The notes beneath the pieces were generated by a model. The model worked only from the letters and a program-made list of their open reading frames with translations. It searched no databases and had not been told where the DNA came from. A program made the translations under genes and the position numbers. DNA of 64,000 nt. It comes from Viola odorata. Taxonomy: Eukaryota > Streptophyta > Magnoliopsida > Malpighiales > Violaceae. Position 1 is the stretch's first letter. Every line of letters starts with the position of its first letter. Below are positions 1 through 10,961 of this stretch, one piece after another. Where the stretch lies: contig OY829537.1 in the NCBI GenBank assembly GCA_963691705.1, forward strand, positions 76,591,352-76,655,351, in the 5' to 3' direction.

Positions 1-923
1 TTAATACTAGCTCATGCCAAGACAATGTCAGCTGCTTATTCGGTCCATCTGTTTTCTGGTTAAAATTTAGTGGGAACTAACAGAGTTTTGTACACCTCTT
101 GGTTTTTCGTGGCTGTACTTGGTTAAACTAGATGCCTTTGGTTGACTTCATTATTGTTATATCATAGAACAGGCACTAGAGAACTATCATTCACATAGAA
201 GACGGTTAAAATATCAAATCATCTGCAGTATATTTTAATGAGTGGGGAAGCATATCTGTCTGTAGCTATTCTCTTTCAAAGTCATGTGATCAACTAATAC
301 ATACAAAACTTCCATTATATTTTGACAACAACTTCCCCCGAAAGAGGGGAAACTCTTTGACATAGCTTGTGGAAAGTGATTCTGCATGTAATTTGTATTT
401 TTAATCTACTTTCCATTAAACAAACAACGGAAACCTCTTTATCCCAGGCTCCTTCACCATTGCTTTTTGATGTGCCTAAACAAGTCAAATTTTAGGTATT
501 TGTTTTGTAAGAGAAGCAATGCAACTGTACACAAGGGTTTGTGATATGCATTGTGATCTTTCATTGCAGTATTACCATCTTTTTGTCATGTATGACTTTA
601 GGATTATGAAATCTTGGATGTGGAAATGTTAATAGGTTAAATTTCACCTTGAGAATGTTTCATTTGTGAATCCCCTGCGAATTATGTGGAGGTGTGTCAT
701 GACCATCCTCCTTTGTAGGTTTTGAATTTCTTGTGGCGCATTCTCTTCTCTACTGGTTTTGAGAGTTGTGAAATATCTTTATTCTACTTGTTACATGAAG
801 AATTACTGTTCATAAACTCTTATTTACTTCTCCCCGCTTGGCTAGAAACAGAATCACTTAGAATTTATTTTGACGAGTTATGGAACTGTTTTCTTGATGA
901 TACACATCTGTCACCTGTTACAG
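1..923 (+). other. Partial intron of the B-box gene
   Basis: No coding segment with B-box cysteines is visible here. The stretch ends in a pyrimidine-rich tract and a CAG acceptor at 921-923, directly before the second B-box exon. By comparison with double B-box genes, the first exon (start codon and B-box 1) should lie left of the window, so this is the 3' portion of a long first intron. Nothing else was recognised. Confidence 0.75.
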
Positions 924-2358
924 GACACTGCTGGCTTTTTCTTTTGTCTAGAGGATCGAGCTTTACTCTGCCGGAAATGTGATGTTGCCATTCACACAGC
1001 AAATTCCTATGTATCTGCTCATCAGAGATTTCTGCTTACTGGGGTAAAAGTAGGTCCGGAACCTACTGACCATGGCGCATCTTCCTCTTCTGTGAAGTAT
1101 CCTTCAGGAGAAAAAATCTCAGCAACTACAGCAAAATCCACTTCTGTTTGTAGAAGAGACACCCCAATGCAACTAGCTAGTACGTGCAATGATGTTTTGC
1201 CTACCCATGTGAATGGAGTTGGTGATGTTGAACCACCTAAGGTGCCGTTCACTGGTGGTTCCCCAGCTGGAGGAATTTCACAATGGCAAATAGATGACTT
1301 TCTTGGATTAACCGACTATGACCATAGTTATGGCTACATGGATAATGGATCCTCTAAGGTATGCCTGCACCGTCTGCTGGATTGCCAATGCAATTCTTAG
1401 TGCAAGACAGTTATTAATTAATTGTTGTCAACATTTATCTCAAACCACTGATTATCTTTTGATAGTCTAGATTTATTATTATAATGGCATCTCTCTTCTC
1501 TCCTTCTCTCTCATGTTATGTTCTTCTTTCTCTCTTTTCAGTAACACCCACACTCATATACATGTCGAATAAAAAATAAGAGACATGCTGTCTTTTAACA
1601 GGTTCATAGAGATCTATGCAGTTATATGTTCATCTGGCTAGGATGCACATGCTAAGTAGCTTCATGGACTGGCCTTTGAGTAATTTTTCATTGTGCTTTT
1701 CATCTAATTTCCTGAATTTTTGTAATGTTTTTGTCGTTTTTCCCCGTTCTATTTCCCGTTTCAATTCTAAAATTGAAAATGTGGATATTTGAGTCAAGAT
1801 GATGCTTGATGCCTTCTGTCAGTCATCTTATTTTCAAATGTTTGATGTAAAAAGTATTTTTCTCAAAACTGAGATTTTGTATATGTGCTTCCATGTCTGG
1901 CTATCAAAAGGGTTAGTGCGTCCCCTTTTTGTCAGTTTGTTTTTCACAGCAAACAGGTTTTTGCTTGGCACTATTTAGTGGCTTATTTTTAATGACCTAG
2001 TTTTGTTACACTTATTCCTTTGTGATTCCCAAATGCAATGAATCTGCCTTTTGCCAAGGAAATGGTCCCATTTCCACATTTTGTGATGTTTGCTTTTATT
2101 CTTACTCGTCAGGCTGATAGTGGCAAGCGTGGAGACTCTGAGGTAGAGTTAGACGATGATGAATGCCTTGGTCAGGTGCCAGACAGCTCCTGGGCAGTTC
2201 CACAAGTCCCTTCTCGACCTACAGCCTCAGGGCTCTATTGGGCAAAACATGTTCAGAATCGTCAACATGAAGGTTCACTGTTTGTGCCTGATATATATGG
2301 ATCAGATGCACTGAGCCGTCAGCACGGCACTATGGGAAAACGGCAGCGGCATTTCTAG
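924..2358 (+). CDS. BBX22: Double B-box zinc-finger transcription factor, BBX22/LZF1-like (3' exons)
   Basis: Exons are 924-1358 and 2113-2358, with a GT-AG intron at 1359-2112 and a TAG stop at 2356-2358. The first visible exon opens inside B-box 2 (DTAGFFFCLEDRALLCRKCD, then a zinc-binding His in AHQRFLLTG). It is followed by a Ser/Thr-rich linker and the conserved QWQIDDFLGLTDY motif; the last exon carries SSWAVPQVPS and PTASGLYW, an FVPDI motif and a basic GKRQRHF tail. This arrangement matches subgroup IV BBX proteins without a CCT domain, which act in the nucleus with HY5 in light and photomorphogenic signalling (family knowledge). Both junctions are in phase. In the usually invariant SPPTASGLYWPK region two prolines are replaced (R and A). 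Expression cannot be judged because the promoter lies outside. The orthology call (BBX22 rather than BBX20/21/23) is by motif recall only. Confidence 0.88.
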
Positions 2359-3480
2359 ACAACAGTGTCATTGCTCTTTCAAAACTTCATGGGCACCTGC
2401 ACAATCATCTCAAACATAGCTAGTCTCACATTTAAATACTATCTGGTTTGGAATCTGTGTCTTGTCTATACAGCTTACCTTTTTCAGGTTTGGGGCTTGT
2501 AAGATAAAGCAGGACCGTGCCTGAAACTTCCACTGGGTAAGGTAGTGAAAATGTTAGTTAGTTAAGCCGATAATTGACGGATACAAGTCTGAAATCTGTA
2601 CGAGTGAGGAAGTTTGTGTAAAAGGAGTCAAAACCTTGAAGGAAGCAACAAAAATGAGGAATAGCAGACCATTTTGTTATTTGTGCTAGTATAGATCTTG
2701 TGTAGTTTGAAATTGTTGCTTGGCATCTAATTTCCAGGATATCAAAAGTGTCATTGTAGATGGTGCCACCGTATCAGTCATGTATCCAGACTTCAAATTA
2801 AAAGGGTGAATGCTGTTTATCTTATGTGGGTGGATGTGGATGACGTTTTTGTTTTGGGACCTTGCTTTCACTGCCACCTCTTTTCATTTTTGGATTAAAA
2901 TAATTTAATCTCATTCATTCAAATTTGATGGTGGCTAAAAATTATTTCCCTTTTGTTAAACGTAATTTTTATTTTTTGCTTCGGTTCATATAGGAAAAGT
3001 TAAGCTGATTAGGGATCCTTGTGTAGGTGTCTATTGTCTTAAGGGCACTTGAATGACAGTATGGGACATCCGAACACTAACTGGAGGATAGTAATTAGCT
3101 GATCTTTTGTTAAGACCATCTGATATGCGATCACTATATTGGACGGGAAGATTATTTCCGAAGAACTCTAAAGGGCTATAAAACTCTTTTAACAAGTTTT
3201 ACTGTAGCTGGATAACGAGATGCATTGGATCTGCCTTTTGCCAAGGAAATGGTCCAAGTTCCTACGGACTATATGGGATACAACTATGTGCCATCTTCTC
3301 CACACTAAATTGCGCTGTAGTTGCCTACAGTACTACAGTGTCCATCACTTCATGGTCCGGTCATGGCTACAAAACAAACGTGGTGGTGGATTCATGTTCA
3401 GTTGTTCACTAAAAGAGAAAAAACAACGAGAAGAGACAAACGCTATAATGTATTTTGCACTTTATTTTTAAATGTAAATA
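2359..3480. other. 3' flank of the B-box gene
   Basis: This presumably contains the 3' UTR and intergenic DNA. No convincing gene is seen. A short stretch at about 2742-2812 after a ttccag reads DIKSVIVDGATVSVMYPDFK before a stop, and another at about 3222-3303 reads as an uninterrupted short frame. Either could be an exon relic or chance. Confidence 0.4.
3220..3255 (+). repeat. 36-bp copy of a B-box gene intron segment
   Basis: This segment is 34/36 identical to 2033-2068, which lies in the last intron of the B-box gene close to its acceptor. Both contain ctgccttttgccaaggaaat. The similarity stops sharply on both sides. Which copy is the source cannot be told from the window. Confidence 0.8.
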
Positions 3481-3516
3481 AATTTAGTGTTATATTTCGT
3501 TCTAAATACGTAATTA

Positions 3517-3735
3517 TTCTGAAATTATGTATTTTAAAATTTATTATATATTTTTTCATCCAAATTAAGTATATTGTCCAATAAATTCAGTCTAATGAAA
3601 ACCACATTTCGTATTTTTCATAGCACAACCAACAATATACATTTATTTGTCAATATTGTATTTTGAAAAAGAAATAGTTTATTGTTTTTTTATATTACAT
3701 TATCTTTTTAATAATGTGACTTGTTTAGCAAATGA
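3517..3735 (+). repeat. Imperfect direct repeat, left copy
   Basis: The AT-rich stretch 3517-3735 is repeated imperfectly at 4080-4207 plus 5526-5612. Both copies share the segment around 'tccaatttaagtatattgtcc', the 'cacaaccaacaat' block and the end 'aatgtgacttgtttagcaaa'. The right copy is split by the hAT-like element. No coding capacity is seen. It could be the diverged ends or subrepeats of an old AT-rich element. Confidence 0.65.
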
Positions 3736-4207
3736 TGTGTTTTTAAACTCAAAACATATGCCATCATGTTAATTTCACCTTAAAATCTTAAAATAAACAT
3801 TTTATTAATATATACAGAGTCGATCTTATAATGTTTTTTTTTATTATTCTTCAAAATATTTTATTCTTGTCTTTTGTGGCATGAAATCATATTATCAATA
3901 CTAAATTTTGTATTTTGTTAAAGTAAAATTTTATATTTCAAAATACGAAATTCATATTAGATTGTGTGTTTCTTAATGTATCTTGTTTTTTTTATGAAAT
4001 TTAAGTAGATTAAGTGCTACATTTCGTATTTTTTGCAATACATTTCATATTTTGATAAATGGTACTAAAAATACAAAATTATTCTAGAATTATATATTTT
4101 AAATTATTTTACATATTTTTCCATCCAATTTAAGTATATTGTCCGACACATTCCGTATAATGGAAACTACATGTGGTATTTTCTATATCACAACCAACAA
4201 TGTACAC

Positions 4208-5517
4208 CAAGGGTGTAAGAACCGGACCGGGCTTAGAACCAGTGAGGCGAGAGGTTCACGATTTTAACGTCCAATCAGGGTCGGGTCGCGGTTAGACCAA
4301 AATTTTGGAAAACTATGAATTGGGCAAACCGAGACTATAATATAGTGTGTTTTTAACTTTATATAGTACTCCCTCTGGTCTGAAATGTATGACTTCCTCG
4401 CATCCCAATATTCAGTAGGGAACGCATATTGAGGAGGCCGGATGACTCACTGTTTGACCCCAAAAAAATCCGTACTTTTTTTCAAACGTACGTTAATCCT
4501 TAACGTACTTTCGAGAAAAAATTAGGGGCAAAATTATCTCAAATAGTGAGTCTGCAGACCACTTTAAGATACATGCCGAAACAGTAAAAGCAAATGCTAA
4601 AACGTCATACATTTCGGACCGGAGGGAGTATAGTATAGTATACACATAAATAATTCATGCAAATAGAAAATATAAAAAATACTTCTACTAAGATGTATCA
4701 AAATACTCATACAAAGAAGTTATACATCAAATAGCTTTTTAGATATTATTAATAAAAAAATAATTATATAAAGTAAGGAATAATTTATATTTTAATAAAT
4801 GTATTCATGTGGCAAAAATGTGTGAAAAAATAACTTCATTCAATTTAATTAAGTTTATTAATTTTTCAGATTATGAAAAAAATAATAAATTAAATATGAA
4901 GTCTAGAATGATATACTTTTAAATTAATTCCATGATTTTAAATTAAATTTATATTAAAGTTTTATATTGATAAAATATATTAAATATGTAGAAAAATTCA
5001 GATTATGTCCACAAATAAATACTATTTTATTAATTACCTAAAGTTAAATACTACAATAGATATTAGTTATAAATCAATTAAATTAATATATATTTGGCTG
5101 TTTTGAGATTTTGAATTTTTAATGTCAATTAATTTATATATGTATGGAAAGTTTGAAAATCTAATTTTTTAACATGCATTAATTGTAAATTAAATTAAAA
5201 GTTAGCATATAAATATTAGTTTATATGAAAATAAATGAGTATCTAACAAAAAAAAAAAGGTGTAATATAGATTTAAATTAGTGTAGAAAAAGGAAATGCT
5301 GAATTTTAGTTAAGTAATTTAATCAAAATTGAAAAAAAGGAGAGAACTGCTGGAACCAATTCCGGGTCAACGGTTTATAGTTGGACCGGATCAATTTACG
5401 TTTTTTTTGGCATAAAATGAATAATAAGGTTTTTATGGGTTGTAAGAACCAGACCCATCACCGGATTACGGTTTTTTAGGTCGGACCGGCTAATCTGTTC
5501 TGGTTCTTACAACCATG
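4208..5517. mobile_element. Non-autonomous hAT-like DNA transposon
   Basis: The ends are 16-bp terminal inverted repeats, caagggtgtaagaacc on the left and ggttcttacaaccatg on the right (14 of 16 matching). They are flanked by the identical 8-bp duplication atgtacac at 4200-4207 and 5518-5525. An 8-bp duplication and termini of the CA-GGGTG type are hallmarks of hAT elements (family knowledge). Subterminal regions repeat ggaccgg-like motifs on both sides, as expected for transposase binding sites. The 1.3-kb interior is AT-rich with no transposase, so mobility would need a transposase in trans. It carries a nested Stowaway-type MITE. Confidence 0.85.
4369..4628. mobile_element. Stowaway-type MITE (Tc1/mariner-like)
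   Basis: A 260-bp element with terminal inverted repeats beginning ctccctctggtctgaaatgt and ending with the complementary acatttcggaccggagggag (about 23 of 25 positions pair). It is flanked by TA on both sides (4367-4368 and 4629-4630). The ctccctccgtcc-like terminus and TA target site are diagnostic of Stowaway MITEs. It has no coding capacity. It sits inside the hAT-like element and is therefore younger. Confidence 0.9.
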
Positions 5518-5616
5518 ATGTACACTGTTTTGTCAATACTGAAAAAAAATTGTTTACTGTTTCTTTACACGACATTATGTATTTAAATGAAATAATGTGA
5601 CTTGTTTAGCAAATGG

Positions 5617-5663
5617 GTTGTTCTATGGTGTCCAGACCTATTTTTGGACACCGATACTCAACT
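5617..5663. repeat. TIR-like end split from its partner by Tat-1
   Basis: The stretch containing ttctatggtgtccagaccta is similar, in inverted orientation, to 21042-21084 on the far side of Tat-1 (shared ctatttttgg and ccatagaa blocks, roughly 70 percent). The left end itself folds (ggtgtcca pairs with tggacacc). I infer the two are the ends of a short DNA element, about 0.5 kb without Tat-1, into which Tat-1 inserted. Target duplications could not be fixed. Confidence 0.45.
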
Positions 5664-5880
5664 AGTATACACTGTTAAATTTAATTTTAATGGTCAGATC
5701 TGTAGGATAATTAAAAAGGTAATGAGTGATAAATTTTGTGAAATTAAAAAAAACTAGCAGAGTAAGTTGGGAAAAGGAGGAAGATGAAGAAGATCAATAA
5801 AAAGTATTGTTATGGGAAATAGATAAAAATCCGATCCATTCATATAAAAACAACTAAGGATTATGATTTTTTTTCAAAAG

Positions 5881-6418
5881 TGATAACAATTGGAATGCTC
5901 CTGACGGCAACATTGGGGATACGGCATCTATCCTGGACAAGTTTCTATACGCTTCCCTGAAAGGCCAACCTATCGCCTGGGCCAGCGGAAATTTCCTAGG
6001 ATGGTCGACTTCAGCGGGGGGGGGGGGGGGGGGGATCTCATGCGTCTTTACACGCACGGCGTCATCCCATCCTAGGAGACTGGAGAATATATCGCCCCAG
6101 ATAGGCCTCACTCGATTATCGCCCGCGATGACGTACCTGATATCGCTCGAAACGATATCTTCAGATTATGGCTACCCCTATCGCTGTCAGGTATCGCTAA
6201 TTTCGGTCTATAAATACCCCCACCTTACCAAACAGAAAGAGAGATCGAGATCATCTTGGAGAAACTCTACTACTTTGAAAACTTGAACTGACTTAAGCAT
6301 CGGAGTGTCTACGCCGGAGTCCCCCTCCGGCGCTTTGCAGGTACCTCCGACGTCGACCGCCTCCTGTACGACCACCGGTGGCTGCCGTTCGGCTCAGAAG
6401 AGGTCTCGGATCTTATCA
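5881..6418 (+). repeat. Tat-1 5' LTR
   Basis: Starts TG, ends CA and is flanked on the left by aaaag. It contains a run of 19 G at 6016-6034 (10 G in the 3' LTR), a TATA box at 6209-6216 and a perfect 8-bp stem-loop at 6312-6332 (cgccggag / ctccggcg). The stem-loop is also present in the Tat-2 LTR. Confidence 0.95.
6209..6216 (+). promoter_or_regulatory. TATA box of the Tat-1 LTR promoter
   Basis: tataaata in the context ggtctataaatacccccacc, identical in the 3' LTR (20511-20518). The Tat-2 LTR has a matching box on minus (46119-46126). U3 would lie to its left and R begin about 30 bp to its right. Confidence 0.8.
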
Positions 6419-6440
6419 AATAGTGCTTTCATTGAGAGCC
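6419..6440 (+). other. Candidate primer binding site of Tat-1
   Basis: Directly after the 5' LTR comes aatagtgctttcattgagag. A PBS starting TGG would be expected; here the third base group reads TAG, so a G-to-A change is likely. The priming tRNA was not identified. Confidence 0.5.
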
Positions 6441-6503
6441 TTGGTGTATTAAGTGAGCGTCCTTAATAGCCAAGCTCTGTTCGGTCGGAAGAGTGGAACG
6501 GTT

Positions 6504-9134
6504 ATGACAGCCGGATCGGAGCCGGTCCGATCAACATTCTCTAATATTCCTTTCTCAACACGCAGGCGGTTGTTCCCCTTTGCTACTGCTGATCTCTCTA
6601 TGACGTCACAACCAACTATTTCGGGATCTCTGGACCTTTCGGTCGGGATCGCCGGAGGATCTGTCTCTTCGCAGACGGTTACTTCTTCATCACAGACTGT
6701 GGGATCTGATCTTTATACCCCTCTTTCAGGAGGATTTGTGCCTAATAATAATAATCCCTTTGCTATGGAAATAACGGCTCTTCGTTCCCGCTTGGAATAT
6801 TTGACTGACATGGTCACAAGAATCACGCCTGGCGCTTCTGGATCTAATGTTCCTCCTCGCATCACGTTCACACCATCTATTATTGCTGATCGACCTTTGC
6901 CCCCGTTGTTTCCAGAAAACTCCCAAATGCCTCTGTCAGTGGGAGATCCCCCGGTTAGTCTTGTACAGCTCACTCAAGGAAGAGTAGAGGCTTATGTACC
7001 ACAAATGCCGCAAGGACTCTATCCCTAGGAAGACAGGCAGCTTGAGGCGTTAAGGAACCGTTGGGCCGGACGGAGGGAAGGAACAAACAGGAGTTTATCT
7101 CCCGAATACAGTGAAAGATCCAGTAGCAGGAGGTATCGAAGTCGTTCGCCCAGAAGTCGCAGTCGGTCTCCTAGGCGACATCATACACCTGAACCTCGAG
7201 AAAGGGGGCGACAAGGGGACATATCTCCCCCACGTCATGCGCATGAGATTCTTGATGATACCTCTGGACATCCTTTCAGTCGTCGCATAAGGCGACATAG
7301 GGTCAGCAGGCGAGTGAAGCTTCCCGCTGATACTTACGATGGTACTAAAGATCCTATTTCGCACATTAATAAAGTGAAGGACTTCGTTTAGTTTCAGACC
7401 CACAGTGACGCAGCTTTGTGTCAGATATTCGTCATGACCTTATCAGGAGTGGCACGACTCTGGTTTGAAGGTCTTCCTAGTGGATCCATTGGTAATTTTA
7501 CACAGCTAGAATCTAAATTTCGGAGCAGATTTAGTACGGCAATTCCCATTCGGAAATCTGCCGCGGCGTTATTTGACCTACAACGGAAGCCTCAAGAGAC
7601 TTTAAAAGAATTTCTCAGCCGATTCGATTTGGAAATGTCGTTAACGCCGGGTGTCACTATCGATTTCGCCATAGAAGCTCTGAAAAGAAATTGCCATTAC
7701 GGGAAGCTGAAAAAGGCTTTAATGGTGGATCCTCCGATATCTCTGGACGCATTAAGACTCAAGGCCTACAACTACGCAAAAATGGAAGAAGAAGAGAACA
7801 GAGATAGAACATTTAATATGCCACTTGGGGCACCTCACATCCCCGCCGCTCCTGCGAATCATCTGATCGATGATCGCTACATTGACGATTACGCCCGACG
7901 AAAAGATCATATTCCAAAAACCTCGGATAGGCAGAAAGGAAATTCTTCGAAAGGAAAACAAGGTGATTCCCCTCATCAGCGTCAAGGGAACGCTCATAAA
8001 AATCGGGCGTATGATCCAGACTTTCCTTCCCTGAACGTACCAAGAGCCGAGATCCTGGCGATAGCAGAACACCGAAATCTTCCCATCCGTTATCCAGCAC
8101 CCACGAAACCTGGAGTGCTCTTGGGCAAAAGAGAAAATACCTACTGTAAATTCCATAAAGCTAGGGGACATTCCACCGAGGTTTGTAGAGAGTTGAAGTG
8201 GGCGATAGAACGCTTGGTGGACGAAGGATATTTGGGAGAATTCGCGACTCAAGTGAGGGAAGATGCCCGAAATAATCCTGTAAGAAGAGCGACAGACGAA
8301 CGACCAAGACCCCCTCGGGTCCCACAGCCCGATAGCGCTCCGGAAGGAAAGGGTGAGGAAGCTTTCGCGATGGATGGCGATGACATCCCGATGATTAACA
8401 TCATAGCGGGAGGGATCCCCTATACAGATGAATCAGAACAGTCGATGGTGGCGAAAGGAGAAAAGCGTACGCGAGAGGGTATGACAAAGAAAGGTGGAGC
8501 GATAGGCATACTTGATCGCATGATCTTATCCTTTTCAGAAGAGGACGAAAAAGGCGTTATCTATCCTCATAATGACGCCCTGGTAGTCACACCTATTATT
8601 GCCAGTCATGGGATAAGAAGGACTCTTGTTGACAACGGGAGTGCTGTCAACCTCTTTTCGCTGGAAGCTTACAATCTCCTGAAACGCCCCACTAATGAGC
8701 TAACGCCTAGTAAGAGACCCATAGTAGGGGTGGATGGGACTCCTATCCCGGTCACGGGGATAATCACCTTACCCATATACTTCCGAGAAGACACCTTCAA
8801 ACGATCAGAGAATCTGCTGTTCCTTGTTGTGGACTTGAATCTGCCTTATAACGTCATACTCGGACGACCTTTCCTCAACCGCTTCGGAGTGGCGATATCG
8901 CAAAAACATTTAAAGATGAAATACCCTTCCTGGGATGGAGTGGTGTCGATAAAAGGCGATCAGAAATTAGCCGCGGAATGCTATTCGCTCATGACTCAGA
9001 AGAGCTGTGATAAATATGTGTGTGTAGCGGCTGACCCCTATGAGCAGGGTGATGAAAAGCGCGCTCAGCCCCTTGACAAGATGATATCTGTGCCGGTGAT
9101 AGGCAAAGAGGAGACCAGTTTCCTGGTGAGCTAA
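6504..9134 (+). pseudogene. Tat-1 gag and aspartic protease (interrupted)
   Basis: A single + frame runs from ATG 6504. The capsid core lies around 7416-7800 (IFVMTLSGVARLWFEGLP, the Retrotrans_gag signature). A zinc knuckle of CX2HX4HX4C form is at 8145-8186 (CKFHKARGHSTEVC). The protease active site is VDNGSAVNL at 8628-8654, DNGS instead of the common DTG/DSG, as seen in Tat relatives. The frame is broken by TAG at 7026, TAG at 7389 (Tat-2 has CAG Gln there) and TAA at 9132. Between 7029 and 7330 lies an Arg/Ser-rich stretch. gag would form the particle and the protease would process the polyprotein in cytoplasmic particles (family knowledge). The frame upstream of ATG is open to a GTG at 6453, but the first ATG is preferred. 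Confidence 0.9.
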
Positions 9135-10961
9135 AAGCTCAGCCCGGCGGAAAATCTTCAACTGGCACAGCTGTTGAACAAATGCCAAGGAAATTTCGCG
9201 TGGAAACACGCCGATATGCCAGGTATATCGCGAGAAATAGCCGAGCATAGGCTTAACGTTGACCCTAACGCTAGGCCAGTCCAACAGAAACGACGGGCGT
9301 TCTCTACTGAAAAGGCGTCAGCCGTAGAAAAGGAAGTTGCCAAGCTCCTTAACGCGGGTTTCATTCGCGAAGTACAGTATCCCACTTGGTTAGCCAACCC
9401 GGTTCTTGTTCCTAAGCCCAATGGAGATTGGCGTATGTGTATCGACTTCACCGATTTGAACGACGCTTGTCCTAAGGATTGCTACCCGCTCCCTCGCATA
9501 GATCAGTTGGTTGACCAAACTGCCGGGTACGCGTATCTAAGCTCGTTGGACGCCAACTCCAGATATCATCAAATCCCTATGGCTCTGGAGGATGAGGAGA
9601 AGACTGCTTTCCTTACTCCTAAAGCCACGTATTGTTATACATCGATGCCATTTGGGCTGAAGAACGCGGGAGCCACGTTTCAACGATTGGCCAATAAAAT
9701 TTTTGAGGAACAAATAGGGAGAAACGTGGAAGCATACGTTGATGACATACTGGTGAAGAGCGCTAATTTTCAGAATCACCTACGGGATCTAAAGGAAGTT
9801 CTTGATGTGATGAAAAAATATCGCATGAAGCTAAACCCCCGAAAGTGCATGTTTGCATTTCAGACGGGTAAATTCTTGGGCTACGTGGTTAGCCAGAAAG
9901 GTATCCAGCCTAATCCTTCCAAGGTTAAAGCCATACATGACATGATATCGCCAAGAACCGTTAAGGAAGTACAAAGACTGACAGGGCGCGTCATCGCCCT
10001 AGGACGGTTCATCTCCAAGCAAGGAGAAAAGTGCCTCCCCTTCTTTAAAGTCATACGCCAGAAAGCCACGTTTGGGTGGACCCCGGAATGTGAACAAACA
10101 TTCATGGACTTGAAAGAATATTTATCATCTGATTTATTATTGACAAGGCCTGAGGCAGGCGATACCTTATACTTATACTTGGGCGCAGCGGACGAAGTGG
10201 TCAGTGCCGTCCTCGTTCGAGACGATAACCACTCTCATCGCCCAGTGTATTTTGTGAGTCACGTCCTAAAGGACGCGGAATTGTGATACACCCGAATTGA
10301 AAAAATAGCGTTCGCCCTCATACAGGCCGCCCGTAAGATGGACCGATACTTCCAGTCTTATCCTATCATTGTGCTTACAGACCAGCCCTTGAAGAGGATA
10401 TTTCGAAAGCCTGAATCTTCAGGCAGAATGCTGATTTGGGCACTAGAACTCGAGCAGTATGGTTTAAGGTACCAGTCCCGACCATCCGTAAAGGCCCAGG
10501 TCCTGGCTGACTTCATAGCGGAATGTACCTTCACGGAGGACCCTCTGAGTGGTGTACCTGAAGCGGAATGGAACGATATGGATCTCCCATTCCCTGAAAC
10601 ATATACGGACCTTTGGATCGTTCATGTGGACGGAGCCAAAAACCAAGAATTGGCGGGGGCCGGAATCTTCATAAACTGGCCGCACGATATGCGGATACGG
10701 TATGCTATCCGAATCTTACAGCCTTTGTCCAATAACGCAGCCGAATATGAGGCGTTGCTAGCTGGACTCAGAATAGGGCGAGAGTTTTCTTCTAAAGGGA
10801 GGCGAGATACTGGCCAGACAGGCGACCTGCGTCTGAAAATTTGTGGGGACTCCAAATTAATAATTGACCAAGTCTCAGGACACTCTCAGGCCCGAGAACC
10901 TATCATGGTGTAGTACCTCGCTAAGGTAACGCGAGAGTTAACGGAGATAAAGAAAGAGGGC
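9135..10961 (+). pseudogene. Tat-1 reverse transcriptase, RNase H and second RNase H (interrupted)
   Basis: Continues the gag frame. The RT core contains NGDWRMCIDFTDLN, FGLKNAGATFQR and the catalytic YVDD at 9735-9746. The retroviral-type RNase H region follows (about 10140-10520, with LTDQPL and AQVLADFIAE). A second RNase H starts at about 10615 with HVDGAKNQELAGAGIF, then AAEYEALLAGL and GDSKLIIDQV, the arrangement that defines Tat elements. Stops are at 10284 (TGA, where Tat-2 has Arg CGG) and 10911 (TAG, where Tat-2 has Gln CAA). All catalytic residues I can see are kept, so decay is by point nonsense changes and is recent. Confidence 0.9.

Noticed and set aside
3220..3584. 83- and 87-codon frames downstream of the B-box gene
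   Set aside because: They run into AT-rich repeat DNA and have no recognised domain or splice context.
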